Assembly: GCA_019456225.1 (NCBI GenBank)
Contig: VRUI01000013.1
Span: 1 to 64,000 of the forward strand
Source: Planctomycetota bacterium
Lineage (GTDB): Bacteria; Planctomycetota; Phycisphaerae; Sedimentisphaerales; Anaerohalosphaeraceae
DNA length: 64,000 nucleotides
Direction of reading: 5' to 3'
The notes below the pieces were generated by a model. That model was not told the origin of the DNA and searched no databases. It was given only the letters and a program-made list of their open reading frames with translations. A program made the translations under genes and the position numbers. Shown here one piece after another: positions 50,353-59,343 of this stretch; position 1 is the first letter of the stretch, and each line of letters starts with the position of its first letter.

Positions 50353-53300
50353 TTACATCTTTGAGAGCTTTTCCAGGATTTCATAGCCGTGTTTAGCGTC
50401 CTGGGTTGCTTCCTTCATTAGCTTTGCAGCGATCTCAGGCTTGGATTTCTGTAGTACGCGGTAACGGTTTTCGTTGTATGCGTATTCCGAGAATTCCATT
50501 GTCGGAGGTTTTGAGTCAAGCTGCAGCGGGTTCTTGCCTTCGTCTTTGAGACGCGGGTCGAACCTGTAAAGCGGCCAGTGACCACAAGCGACGGCGTTCT
50601 TCTGCTCGTCGACACCTCTCATCATATTGATGCCCTGTGCGATACAGTGTGTGTACGCGAAGATGATCGAAGGTCCGTCGTAGGCTTCGGCTTCCATGAA
50701 CGCTTTAACCGTCTGGGTCGGGTTAGCGGCAAGTGCGGTTTTTGCGACAAAGATATTACCGTAACTCATCGAGATCAGACCGAAATCTTTCTTCGGCATG
50801 GTCTTTCCGGCGGCCGCGAACTTAGCGACTGCCGCTCTTGGAGTAGCTTTTGACATCTGTCCGCCAGTGTTTGAGTAAACCTCTGTATCCATTACGAGGA
50901 CGTTTACGTTCTTGCCGCTTGCGAGTACGTGGTCGAGTCCGCCGTAACCGATGTCGTATGCCCAGCCGTCACCACCGACGATCCAAACTGATTTCTTGAC
51001 GAGGTAGTCAGCGACAGTGAGGAGTCTCTTGCAGTAATCGCAACCAGACTTTTCGCACTGAGCCTTAAGATTAGCAACTCTTGCTCTCTGGGCTTCGATC
51101 AGTGACTGCTGGTTATCGTTAACAGAAGCGGCTATCTGGCTGGCGAGATCGGCTTCTACGCAACCTTCGGCTGCTGCTTTTTCGAGAAGTTCAAGAGCGA
51201 ACTGCTGGCCCCTGTCGATGGTAAGACGCATTCCCATACCGAACTCTGCATTGTCCTCAAAGAGGGAGTTTGACCATGTCGGACCCCTGCCGTCTTTGCG
51301 GGTGGTATATGGAGTTGTCGGCAGGTTTCCGCCGTAGATCGACGAACAGCCGGTCGCGTTTGCGATGTATGCCCTGTCGCCGAAGAGTTGTGTGAGGAGT
51401 TTGAGGTTTGCGGTTTCGCCGCAGCCTGCACATGCACCTGAATACTCAAACAAAGGCTTAACCAACTGGCTGCCCTTTACAGAGCCCAATTTGAACTTTG
51501 CAGGATCGGTCTCGGGGATGTCCAGGAAGAAGTCGTAGCATTTTCTTTCCTGCGACCTGACGGGTTCCTGGGTAACCATGTTGATAGCCTTGCGGCCGGT
51601 GGGCTGCTTGTCTGCGTCTTTTTCCTGTGCGGGGCACTGAACGACGCAAGCACCGCAACCGGTGCAGTCTTCCGGGGCGACCTGAACTGTGAACTTCATA
51701 CCGGCAAAATCTTTGCCCTTGGCGTCAACTGACTTGAATGCGTCGGGAGCACCTGCGAGCTGGGCTTCTTCGTATGCCTTGATGCGGATAGTCGCATGCG
51801 GACAAATGAATGAGCACTGGCCGCACTGGATACAAACGTTCGGGTCCCATTCAGGAATATGAATGCCGATGTTGCGTTTTTCGTACATCGTAGTAGCGGT
51901 CGGGAACTTGCCGTCGCAAGGCATCTTGCTGACCGGCAGGCTGTCGCCGTTACCAGCGAGGATCGGTCCGGTTACTTCCCGGATAAACTCAGGAGCATCG
52001 GCAGGGACGGCGTCGGCCATCTTGACGGTGCTGTCGGCCGAACCGATGGTCACCTCGAATACCTTATCGATAGCGGCGTCAACGGCTGCGTTGTTCATGT
52101 TGACGATCTTGTCGCCTTTCTTGCCGTATGACTTCTTGATGGCGGTCTTGATCGCGTCGATGGCCTGGTCGATCTGGATCACTCCGCTGATCTTGAAAAA
52201 TGCGGTCTGCATGATGACGTTAATACGTGCACCGAGTCCAAGTTCTTCAGCGATTGTGTTAGCGTCGATTACGTAGAACTTGAGTTTCTTGTCGATGATC
52301 TGCTGCTGGACCTCTACAGGGAGAGTCGACCATACTTCGTCTTTGTCGTGGCTGCTTGTCAGGAGGAATGTTCCGCCTTCTTTAGCGTGGCCGACCATGT
52401 CATACTTTTCGAGGAAGCTTGGATTGTGGCAAGCGATAAAGTCGGCTTCGGTGATGAGGTATGGGCTGCGAATAAGCTCTTTGCCGAACCTCAGGTGGGA
52501 TACTGTTACAGCACCGGCTTTTTTGGAGTCGTATACGAAGTAACCCTGGGCAAAGTTGTCGGTCTGTTCGCCGATGATCTTGATCGAGTTTTTGTTAGCA
52601 CCAACTGTACCGTCGGAACCAAGACCGTAGAACATCGCACTGAAAACGTCCTGCGAGGTGCTGAACGAGTAGTCAACGTCAAGACTTGAATTTGTCACAT
52701 CGTCAACAATACCTACTGTAAAGCTATCCTTTGGTGTTGATGCGTCGAGGTTATCGAATACTGCTTTAACCATTGCAGGTGTAAATTCCTTTGAACCAAG
52801 TCCGTATCTTCCGCCTACGATCGTCGGGTAGCCGTCATACGAGAGCGAACCGTCGGACATTGCCTTGCCGATAGCGGTTCTAACGTCCATATAGATAGGT
52901 TCGCCGATAGAGCCAGGCTCTTTTGTTCTGTCAAGAACGGCGATCTTTGTTGCTGTCTTTGGCAGGACGCTGATAAAGTCTTTTACGCTAAACGGTCTAA
53001 AAAGCCGTATCTTGAGCATTCCGACCTTTTGGCCGTTGGCGTTAAGGTAATCGACTGTTTCGTGAATCGTATCGGAACCGGAGCCCATTACGATAATAAC
53101 CTTTTCGGCATCAGCGGCACCAACGTATTCGAAGAGCTTGTACTGTCTGCCTGTGATAGTGGCGAACTTGTCCATTGCTGCCTGAACGATGGCCGGCGTT
53201 GCGTCATAGAACTTGTTAACGGTTTCGCGGCCCTGGAAATAAACGTCCGGGTTCTGTGCGGTACCGCTCATCATCGGGTGATCAGGGCTTAGTGCTCTTG

Positions 53301-53913
53301 CCCTGTGAGCGTTGACAAGATTTTCATCGATCATCGCACGCATGTCATCATAGTCAACTTCTTCTACCTTCTGAATTTCATGGCTTGTGCGGAAACCATC
53401 GAAGAAATGTATAAACGGAATTCTCGATTCGAGAGTAGCCGCCTGTGAGATAAGAGCAAAGTCCATTACTTCCTGAATATTTGAAGCACAAAGCATCGCA
53501 AAACCGGTCTGGCGGCATGACATTACGTCCGAATGGTCGCCGAAAATGCTGAGTGCCTGGCATGCCAGCGATCTTGCCGATACATGGAAGACTGTCGGGG
53601 TAAGCTCACCGGCGATCTTGTACATGTTCGGGATCATCAAAAGCAAACCCTGTGAGGCGGTGAATGTCGTTACCAGCGAACCGGTTGCAAGGGCACCATG
53701 AACGGCACCGGCAGCTCCGCCTTCGGACTGCATTTCTGTTATGGAAGGGATCGTTCCCCAAATGTTTGGCTGACCGGCAGCCGACTTGGCATCGGAAATT
53801 TCGCCCATTCCCGAACTCGGTGTGATCGGATATATCGCGATCACTTCATTTGTGGCGTGAGCGACATGAGCCGCCGCCGAGTTACCGTCAATCGTTACCA
53901 TCTTACGCTTCAT
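50353..53913 (-). CDS. nifJ: Pyruvate:ferredoxin (flavodoxin) oxidoreductase
   Basis: Single-chain enzyme of 1186 residues oxidising pyruvate to acetyl-CoA and CO2 with reduction of ferredoxin, central to anaerobic metabolism. Domains in order: pyruvate/TPP domain (IAIYPITPSSGMGEISDAKS near the start), domain II, the gamma domain, two [4Fe-4S] clusters at CIQCGQCSFICPHA and CTGCGACVVQCPAQ, and a third cluster with cysteines at CAGCGE. The TPP-binding region reads GGDGWAYDIGYGGLDHVLAS and VYSNTGGQMSKATP. Length and order match NifJ/PFOR of anaerobes. Start ATG 53913 with GGAG nearby. A 7-bp hairpin lies in its leader (53952-53980). Confidence 0.97.
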   Translation of the reverse strand: MKRKMVTIDGNSAAAHVAHATNEVIAIYPITPSSGMGEISDAKSAAGQPNIWGTIPSITEMQSEGGAAGAVHGALATGSLVTTFTASQGLLLMIPNMYKIAGELTPTVFHVSARSLACQALSIFGDHSDVMSCRQTGFAMLCASNIQEVMDFALISQAATLESRIPFIHFFDGFRTSHEIQKVEEVDYDDMRAMIDENLVNAHRARALSPDHPMMSGTAQNPDVYFQGRETVNKFYDATPAIVQAAMDKFATITGRQYKLFEYVGAADAEKVIIVMGSGSDTIHETVDYLNANGQKVGMLKIRLFRPFSVKDFISVLPKTATKIAVLDRTKEPGSIGEPIYMDVRTAIGKAMSDGSLSYDGYPTIVGGRYGLGSKEFTPAMVKAVFDNLDASTPKDSFTVGIVDDVTNSSLDVDYSFSTSQDVFSAMFYGLGSDGTVGANKNSIKIIGEQTDNFAQGYFVYDSKKAGAVTVSHLRFGKELIRSPYLITEADFIACHNPSFLEKYDMVGHAKEGGTFLLTSSHDKDEVWSTLPVEVQQQIIDKKLKFYVIDANTIAEELGLGARINVIMQTAFFKISGVIQIDQAIDAIKTAIKKSYGKKGDKIVNMNNAAVDAAIDKVFEVTIGSADSTVKMADAVPADAPEFIREVTGPILAGNGDSLPVSKMPCDGKFPTATTMYEKRNIGIHIPEWDPNVCIQCGQCSFICPHATIRIKAYEEAQLAGAPDAFKSVDAKGKDFAGMKFTVQVAPEDCTGCGACVVQCPAQEKDADKQPTGRKAINMVTQEPVRSQERKCYDFFLDIPETDPAKFKLGSVKGSQLVKPLFEYSGACAGCGETANLKLLTQLFGDRAYIANATGCSSIYGGNLPTTPYTTRKDGRGPTWSNSLFEDNAEFGMGMRLTIDRGQQFALELLEKAAAEGCVEADLASQIAASVNDNQQSLIEAQRARVANLKAQCEKSGCDYCKRLLTVADYLVKKSVWIVGGDGWAYDIGYGGLDHVLASGKNVNVLVMDTEVYSNTGGQMSKATPRAAVAKFAAAGKTMPKKDFGLISMSYGNIFVAKTALAANPTQTVKAFMEAEAYDGPSIIFAYTHCIAQGINMMRGVDEQKNAVACGHWPLYRFDPRLKDEGKNPLQLDSKPPTMEFSEYAYNENRYRVLQKSKPEIAAKLMKEATQDAKHGYEILEKLSKM

Positions 53914-53951
53914 AATTTCTCCAGACTAAAAAGGTTTAATTAAACTACTTG

Positions 53952-53980
53952 TGTCCGCAAAAAAAGACTCTCGGCGGACA
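53952..53980 (-). promoter_or_regulatory. Hairpin in the nifJ leader
   Basis: TGTCCGC (53952-53958) pairs with GCGGACA (53974-53980) around 15 bases, 39-67 bases upstream of nifJ. A TATATATA-rich stretch at 54007-54028 may hold the promoter. It may be a leader structure or an operator; this cannot be decided from sequence. Confidence 0.4.
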
Positions 53981-54124
53981 AAAAACGAAATAAATAATAA
54001 GATGCATATATATAGCATGTCTATATAACGCAGGCAATGAAAATTCTCCCAAATTCCTGTCAAAAATTGTATTAGCACCCCAATTTTAAAAGATAATCAG
54101 ATGATCGGCAAAAACCGAAGTCAG

Positions 54125-54883
54125 CTAAACCTGTTTCACGATCTGAGCGACTAATTTCACTTGTGCCAGTGCGGCGACTACGGCGTTTTCCACTCTGAGC
54201 GGCCAGTCGCCGATGGTGATCGCAATAAAGCCCTGCTGGAGCATTATTTCCAGTTCAAACGGCACCCACCCACCCTCAGGACCAATGGCAAGGTAAATCC
54301 TGCGGCGGTTAACAAACAACGAGCTGTTAATATAGGCATCGGCATCGACGTCTGCGACGAGTTTGATCGATTCGCCGGACTGGGCTGAAATGCGTCTTGG
54401 CAGAAACTCTTCGAAAAAGCATCTGAACCTGGGGTTTACGGTCACTTTCGGCAGGCGTGTTGTTTTGCCCTGGGAAAGCCCTTCCAGCAGATTGTCGCGG
54501 ATCGACTCGCCGGACATCGCCGAAGAATTGAAGTAGCATTGCTCGACGCGGTTTGCGTTTATTATATGGATGTTCGATACTGCCATGGTCGCGACGGTCT
54601 GGAGGACTTTTTTCAGTGTCTGGGGTCTGGGCAAGGCACAGATCAATTCAACATCCGCCCCGGCAACAGAAATTGGCCCCTGCCAAATGCAATTAAGGAT
54701 AACTTTGCCCTTTTCAAACCGTTCGATAGTACCGCTGCCGGTCGCCCCGTCTAGTAGACCAACCTCGAGAGTATCGCCTTCGGCGGCGCGGAGAATGTTA
54801 ATAATATGACGGCGGCGTTTGCCTGACACAGCAAAGAGCTGATCGCTTAACCTGTCTTCTTCGGTCAGTATTAACAGGTTCAA
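54125..54883 (-). CDS. rsmE: 16S rRNA (uracil-1498)-N3-methyltransferase
   Basis: SPOUT-class methyltransferase acting on U1498 of 16S rRNA with S-adenosylmethionine. Evidence: a PUA-like N-terminus (GKRRRHIINILRAAEGDTLE), LICALPRPQTLKKVLQTVAT, VEQCYFNSSAMSGESIRDNL, and the SAM-binding knot with YLAIGPEGGWVPFELEIM and DWPLRVENAVVAAL. 252 residues is normal. It begins 4 bases after the stop of the response-regulator gene, so it is the second gene of that transcript. The conserved Glu in VENAVVAAL replaces the ETA of E. coli (LRTETAALTA), a mild variant. Confidence 0.92.
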   Translation of the reverse strand: MNLLILTEEDRLSDQLFAVSGKRRRHIINILRAAEGDTLEVGLLDGATGSGTIERFEKGKVILNCIWQGPISVAGADVELICALPRPQTLKKVLQTVATMAVSNIHIINANRVEQCYFNSSAMSGESIRDNLLEGLSQGKTTRLPKVTVNPRFRCFFEEFLPRRISAQSGESIKLVADVDADAYINSSLFVNRRRIYLAIGPEGGWVPFELEIMLQQGFIAITIGDWPLRVENAVVAALAQVKLVAQIVKQV

Positions 54884-54886
54884 ATT

Positions 54887-55363
54887 CTAACCTTTTTCCG
54901 CCTGGTCGGCGGCCTGGGCTTCCATCTCGCTGATGTAGGCAAGAGTCCGCTCGAGTTTATCGGTGAGATCCTTTAGCTTTAGCATCGTTTTTACGCGTGT
55001 GAGAAGTTCGAGCTTGTTTACCGGTTTGCTGAGGAAATCGTCCGTCCCGGAGTCGATGGCCCGCTCGATATCGCCAAGTTCGCTTAATGCGGTAACCATA
55101 ATGATCGGGATATTAGTAGTGTTCGGGTCGGCCTTAAGACGCCGGCAAACCTCAAAACCGCTCATTTTCGGCATCATAACATCAAGAAGGATCAGGTCGA
55201 CAAGTTCCTTGCGGGCGATCTCTATAGCCTCTCCGCCTCCCGCCGCCGATAAAGTATCACAGTCGATATCTTCCAGATACGCAAGCAAAAGCTCCAGATT
55301 CTGCTCGTTATCGTCAACTACAAGTACCACTGAATTGTCTTTGTCATTTTTCAAGTCTGCCAT
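54887..55363 (-). CDS. Response regulator (receiver domain only)
   Basis: 158 residues: a CheY-like receiver (about 11-130) with acidic pair in LVVDDNEQN (residues 16-18), the phosphoacceptor Asp in LILLDVMMPKMSGFEV, Thr in MVTALSE, and Lys in FLSKPVNK. After it comes a short coiled coil (LKDLTDKLERTLAYISEMEA) without output domain, as in PleD-like or single-domain regulators. Across the 82-residue gene, in the opposite direction, stands a histidine kinase gene (55848) that could be its partner. It is followed by rsmE after 3 bases. Confidence 0.92.
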   Translation of the reverse strand: MADLKNDKDNSVVLVVDDNEQNLELLLAYLEDIDCDTLSAAGGGEAIEIARKELVDLILLDVMMPKMSGFEVCRRLKADPNTTNIPIIMVTALSELGDIERAIDSGTDDFLSKPVNKLELLTRVKTMLKLKDLTDKLERTLAYISEMEAQAADQAEKG

Positions 55364-55449
55364 TGTTAAATATCTCCTGAATGCTGCTGTTTATACAGAG
55401 CAATTGTCTACTGTCGTTGTCTAATTTCAAGGATACGGTTGCGTATCGA

Positions 55450-55698
55450 CTATTTTTCGAGAACCTGCCGAACCTGCGGCCTTATATAGACCGAATCAAT
55501 GTCCAATAGCTCATTAACCGCTCGTGAGCAAATTGCGGTCAACTCGGCAATAGGACATTCTGTGTCTACAAAGAAAATCTTCTTTTCATTGATTACGCAC
55601 AATCCGCCACCGCCACCGCCCATGGCCTCACGGCGGATTTCAACGCCGTTTTGCTCGATAAGGGCTACAAGCTCTTCAGTTATTTCCCTGGTATTCAT
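55450..55698 (-). CDS. Small conserved-looking protein of unknown function
   Basis: 82 residues: MNTREITEELVALIEQNGVE, then a six-glycine run (EAMGGGGGGLCVINEK), a strand KIFFVDTECPIAELTAICSR, and an acidic helix. The Cys pair (VDTECPIAELTAIC) and glycine run might form a small metal or nucleotide site, but this is not established. A ribosome site (GAAAGATGAATACC region) precedes ATG 55698. It sits between a response regulator and a histidine kinase, so it may be part of that signalling group. No family was recognised. Its protein-like codon use in a compact slot makes it a real gene rather than a shadow. Confidence 0.65.
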   Translation of the reverse strand: MNTREITEELVALIEQNGVEIRREAMGGGGGGLCVINEKKIFFVDTECPIAELTAICSRAVNELLDIDSVYIRPQVRQVLEK

Positions 55699-55847
55699 CT
55701 TTCAAGAAAAATCTTTATAATGTCGATAATATCATATCAGACACATAAAAAAACGGTCAAACAGTATGCTAATCTATGAATCGATAAAACACAAAGTCTT
55801 TTTTATACTAAATTTTTAACTAATTTTGTTCAGCCAGGAGAATATTT

Positions 55848-56645
55848 TTGGAAGGGTTACTTGAAAAACGCCAGTCTCTAAATCATCAGGTCAAAAAACA
55901 GCAGGAAATCAATGAGGCACTTCTCTCACAGATAAATCACCTCCAGCCGCTTGCAAATCTCGGATTGGTGTCTGCGATGATCGCCCACGAGATGAATAAT
56001 ATCCTCACGCCGCTGGGCAGTTATGCGGAACTTTCGATGAGCCACCCGGAAGATAATGAGCTTGCGCAGAAAGCTATAAGGAAAACAGCGATAAACTCCG
56101 AGCGTGCGGCCAAGATCCTCCACAGCATGCTGACGATGGCACGCGGACAAAAGCAGGATAAAAAAGACCATAACGTCAAGTCACTCATCGACGAAGTGTT
56201 TACGCTAATCGCAAGAGACTTCAGCAAGGACAGGATCAAATTGACGGTAAACATACCGGATGACCTGACGGTATACGCCGAGGCAATTTGCCTCCAGCAA
56301 GTGATGATGAACCTGATACTCAACGCACGCGACGCAATCGTATCGAGTAAGACGACTTCGGGAGCGCTTGGAGTTTCTGCATACTCGCAGGAAGACTCAA
56401 TAGTTATCGAAGTTTCCGACAACGGCTGCGGCGTCGAAGCAACTGACATGGAAAAGATCTTCGACGCGTTCTATTCCACCAAAAGCGAAAACCAGAAACC
56501 CGGCGAATCCGGGGCGGGACTGGGACTTGCATTCTGCAAAAAAGTGATCGACGACCACAACGGCAGCATCTCGGTAATTTCCAGCCCGGAAACGTCAACA
56601 ACATTTAAGATCACCCTGCCGCAACAAGACGAATCACCCAATTAA
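55848..56645 (+). CDS. Soluble sensor histidine kinase
   Basis: 265 residues, no transmembrane helix and no recognisable sensor domain beyond a coiled-coil start (LNHQVKKQQEINEALLSQIN). H-box with phosphoacceptor His in VSAMIAHEMNNILTPLGSYA; N-box MMNLILNARDAI; G1 VSDNGCGVE; F-box DAFYSTK; G2 GAGLGLAFCKKVI. The kinase core has the NtrB/HisKA type (HEMNNxLTP). The start is TTG 55848, with AGGAG eight bases upstream and no better ATG. The likely partner is the receiver protein at 54887, on the other strand about 500 bases away. It is followed by a long inverted repeat before the CNNM gene. Confidence 0.9.
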   Translation: MEGLLEKRQSLNHQVKKQQEINEALLSQINHLQPLANLGLVSAMIAHEMNNILTPLGSYAELSMSHPEDNELAQKAIRKTAINSERAAKILHSMLTMARGQKQDKKDHNVKSLIDEVFTLIARDFSKDRIKLTVNIPDDLTVYAEAICLQQVMMNLILNARDAIVSSKTTSGALGVSAYSQEDSIVIEVSDNGCGVEATDMEKIFDAFYSTKSENQKPGESGAGLGLAFCKKVIDDHNGSISVISSPETSTTFKITLPQQDESPN

Positions 56646-56667
56646 AATAATCATGGCATACCTTATT

Positions 56668-56743
56668 GGGTGGCACCTTCAAGCGAAGCTTGTGGGTGCA
56701 TCGGGCCCAACACCCACAAGCCTGCGGCTTGAAGGTGCCACCC
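56668..56743. repeat. Long inverted repeat (17 + 11 bp stem)
   Basis: The outer arms GGGTGGCACCTTCAAGC and GCTTGAAGGTGCCACCC enclose inner arms GCTTGTGGGTG and CACCCACAAGC, with a 12-base loop CATCGGGCCCAA. This is one of the longest perfect pairings in the window and would extrude as a cruciform or fold as RNA between the kinase and CNNM genes. Confidence 0.85.
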
Positions 56744-56795
56744 CGAATGCGATATCTTATTGGGCGAAACGGCTGATTCAATTGGAGCATTAACA

Positions 56796-58061
56796 GTGAG
56801 CGTCTTATTACAGATTATTCCGATGATCCTGCTGCTTGCGTGCTCGGGGCTGTTGTCAGGATCTGAGACGGCGTTCTTCAATATTTCCAGGAACCAGCTC
56901 AAACTTTTTCGCACCTCCACAAACAAATTCCGCAAACTCTCTGCGACGCTTCTGGGCGATCCCAAGCAGTTGTTGACATGTTTGCTTTTCGGCAATATGG
57001 CTGTAAACGTGCTTTACTTTGCCCTTTCGAGCCTTACCGCTTTCAGGCTTGCCGAAAAATACCAGCCCGCCGCAGGAGTTGTTTTTGCGATATGTTCATT
57101 TTTCGCGATCCTGCTCTTTGGTGAAATCCTTCCGAAATCGATCGCGTATTCCAGCTCGAAAAGCTTCTGCGTGATAGCGGCACCGTTTTGTTTCGTATGC
57201 GTTCGTTTGCTTTCGGGGATATTGAAAATTTTCGATTTTATTATTGTTGCCCCGGGCGTGAGGTTCTTTTCCGGACCGCTGCCCAATACAGAGCCGGCTC
57301 AGGCGGTAACATCCAGCCAACTTATCCAGCTTATAGGCGCTTCCCGGCAGAGGGGGCTGATCAGCCAGAACGAAAACCAGCTTTTCACCGAGGTGATCGA
57401 GCTTGGGCTTTTGAAAGTCAGGCACGTAATGCGGCCCAGGGTTGACATGGTGACCTGCAGGGAAAGTCAAACGCTTTCGGATATCCAGAAGATCATGACC
57501 GCCCATAAGATCACTAAGATCCCCGTCCAAACCGAAGAGATCGACAAGATCACCGGGATCCTGCACCTGAGAGATATTATGCTTTCGCCGGCAGCAGGCA
57601 TCAATGAACTGATCAAGAATGTAAATTTTGTCCCCGAACAGAAAAGCGTCGAGTCGCTGCTGGAATTTTTCCGGACGAGCAAAACCGATACTGCTATAGT
57701 TGTCGATGAATACGGCGGTATCGCAGGCGCCGTGTCGCTGGAAGACATCGTCGAAGAGATCATCGGTCCGCTGGAACCAACCGAAGACCTCCAGCCGGTC
57801 GAGCAGATCGGACCGATGGAATACCGCCTCGACGGAAACCTGGCGATACACGACTGGGCAAACGTCTTCGGGATCGACCCCGACGAGAGCAGGATGTCTA
57901 CTATCGGCGGGCTTACTACCGCCCTGCTTGGCAAGATACCGAAACCCGGCGATAAGGCTGTCATAAAAAACTTAACGCTGACCGTCGAAAATGTCAAAAA
58001 GCGAAGGATCCAAACGATCTTGCTGTCTCTGGAACCTGTCAATCTGCAGGAGGACCAATAA
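56796..58061 (+). CDS. CNNM/CorC-type transporter (DUF21, CBS pair, CorC domain)
   Basis: 421 residues. DUF21 transmembrane domain (about 1-190) with LLACSGLLSGSETAFFNISR, the hallmark SGSETA, and FGEILPKSIAYSSSK. Then a CBS pair (about 205-330, VMRPRVDMVTCRESQTLSDI, TAIVVDEYGGIAGAVSLED) and a C-terminal CorC/HlyC domain (YRLDGNLAIHDWANVFGI). Family members export or sense Mg2+/Co2+. The frame begins at TTG 56760, but GTG 56796 with GGAG nine bases before it gives a membrane-compatible beginning (MSVLLQIIPMILLL). The next CNNM gene starts 4 bases after the stop, in one operon. Confidence 0.88.
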   Translation: MSVLLQIIPMILLLACSGLLSGSETAFFNISRNQLKLFRTSTNKFRKLSATLLGDPKQLLTCLLFGNMAVNVLYFALSSLTAFRLAEKYQPAAGVVFAICSFFAILLFGEILPKSIAYSSSKSFCVIAAPFCFVCVRLLSGILKIFDFIIVAPGVRFFSGPLPNTEPAQAVTSSQLIQLIGASRQRGLISQNENQLFTEVIELGLLKVRHVMRPRVDMVTCRESQTLSDIQKIMTAHKITKIPVQTEEIDKITGILHLRDIMLSPAAGINELIKNVNFVPEQKSVESLLEFFRTSKTDTAIVVDEYGGIAGAVSLEDIVEEIIGPLEPTEDLQPVEQIGPMEYRLDGNLAIHDWANVFGIDPDESRMSTIGGLTTALLGKIPKPGDKAVIKNLTLTVENVKKRRIQTILLSLEPVNLQEDQ

Positions 58062-58065
58062 CGCA

Positions 58066-59079
58066 ATGCTCCTGACCCTGCAAATAATCGCTATTATTAT
58101 ACTGATCGCAATGGGCGGATTCTTCTCCGGTTCGGAAACCGGTGTCTACCGCCTTAGCCGATTCCGCCTCAGGCTCGGCACCGAACAGGACAAGAGGCCC
58201 TATAAAATGCTCAGCAAAATAATGGCTGACTCACAGGGTTTGGTATTTGCGATCCTGATCGGAAACAACCTGGTCAACTACCTGGCCACGTGTACCGTTA
58301 CTGTGATCATACTTAAGACCCAACTCCATGAGCAAGCCGCTTTTTACGCGACGCTCATAATGACGCCGGTTCTGTTTACGTTCTCCGAGGTGATCCCCAA
58401 AAACATATTCTATTACCGCTCAGATACGCTGATGCCAAAGATCATCCCTGCATTGTGGTTCTTCAACAAGTTATTTACCGTCACCGGGGCGGTCGGGCTC
58501 TTGAAGATCATATCGCATTTCTTTACGCGTTTGTTTGGCTCCAACGCCGAAGCATCGACGGCGATCTCGGCAAGCAGAGCCGGCCAGATCAAACAGATCA
58601 TCCACGAAACACGCGAAGAAGGCATCCTAAGCACTCTGCAGAACGATATAATAAACCGGCTGCTGAAAATGCCGGACATAAATATCGCACTGGTGATGAC
58701 GCCAATATCCAAAACAGAGATGATCAATCTGCACTCCGACAGAGGGGCAGTGCTTAAGAAACTTAAGCGTTCCGCGTTCACACATCTGCCCGTCTACGAA
58801 TCGACAAAGTCCAACATCATCGGGTTTATTAGGATATATGACGTATTAGCCGACGAAACCGAGTTCAGGGACCTTCGCAAGTTCGTAATGCAGCTGGAAA
58901 CCTTCACCGCGACAACGCCGGTAATCGAAGCAATGAACAACATGCGAAAACAAAACCTCAAGATAGTACTGGTAGGCGGTCAGGCAAACACAAAACAAAA
59001 GAAAAACCCCAAGGCCATGGGCATAGTAACAATGAAAGACCTCGTAGAAGAACTAACCGGCGAATTAGCGCAGTGGTAA
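58066..59079 (+). CDS. Second CNNM-type membrane protein (DUF21 and CBS, no CorC domain)
   Basis: 337 residues, a paralogue of the preceding gene. The DUF21 domain has MGGFFSGSETGVYRLSRFR and FSEVIPKNIFYYRSD, then a CBS pair (ALVMTPISKTEMINLHSDRG, AMGIVTMKDLVEELTGEL). The C-terminal CorC/HlyC domain present in the first gene is missing. The longer frame begins at 57991 inside the first gene; ATG 58066 with AGGAGG twelve bases ahead is chosen. As the two lie back to back, a heteromeric complex is possible. Confidence 0.85.
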   Translation: MLLTLQIIAIIILIAMGGFFSGSETGVYRLSRFRLRLGTEQDKRPYKMLSKIMADSQGLVFAILIGNNLVNYLATCTVTVIILKTQLHEQAAFYATLIMTPVLFTFSEVIPKNIFYYRSDTLMPKIIPALWFFNKLFTVTGAVGLLKIISHFFTRLFGSNAEASTAISASRAGQIKQIIHETREEGILSTLQNDIINRLLKMPDINIALVMTPISKTEMINLHSDRGAVLKKLKRSAFTHLPVYESTKSNIIGFIRIYDVLADETEFRDLRKFVMQLETFTATTPVIEAMNNMRKQNLKIVLVGGQANTKQKKNPKAMGIVTMKDLVEELTGELAQW

Positions 59080-59082
59080 AAT

Positions 59083-59201
59083 CGTAACGCCGGCTTCCAG
59101 CCCGCAGTTTTTAACGTAGCGCCGGCTTCCAGCCCGCAGCTTTTAACGTAGCGCCGGCTTCCTGCCGACATTCTCCCGTACTGTGGGCTTCCAGCCCACA
59201 G
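59083..59201. repeat. 32-nt tandem unit with GGCTTCCAGCC core
   Basis: Unit 1 (59083-59114) and unit 2 (59115-59146) are CGTAxCGCCGGCTTCCAGCC plus CGCAG and T-run, 32 bases each; unit 3 (59147-59177) is the same to GGCTTCC and then varies. A palindrome CTGTGGGC-TTCCA-GCCCACAG (59181-59201) follows. No spacers are present, so it is not a CRISPR. Confidence 0.75.
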
Positions 59202-59343
59202 TGTACTTGGATATTCGATATTCCTTGTTCGTTATTCAATATTCGCTTTTAGGACAACTTAATACGCTTCGGGCCTTTTTAGCAATCAGGTTTTCTACAG
59301 AGTACTCCCGGAGCTTTTTCTGATTCGAATATAACCAAGACGG

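Noticed and set aside
59083-59201. CRISPR array
   Set aside because: The 32-nt units follow each other without spacers and no cas genes are near.
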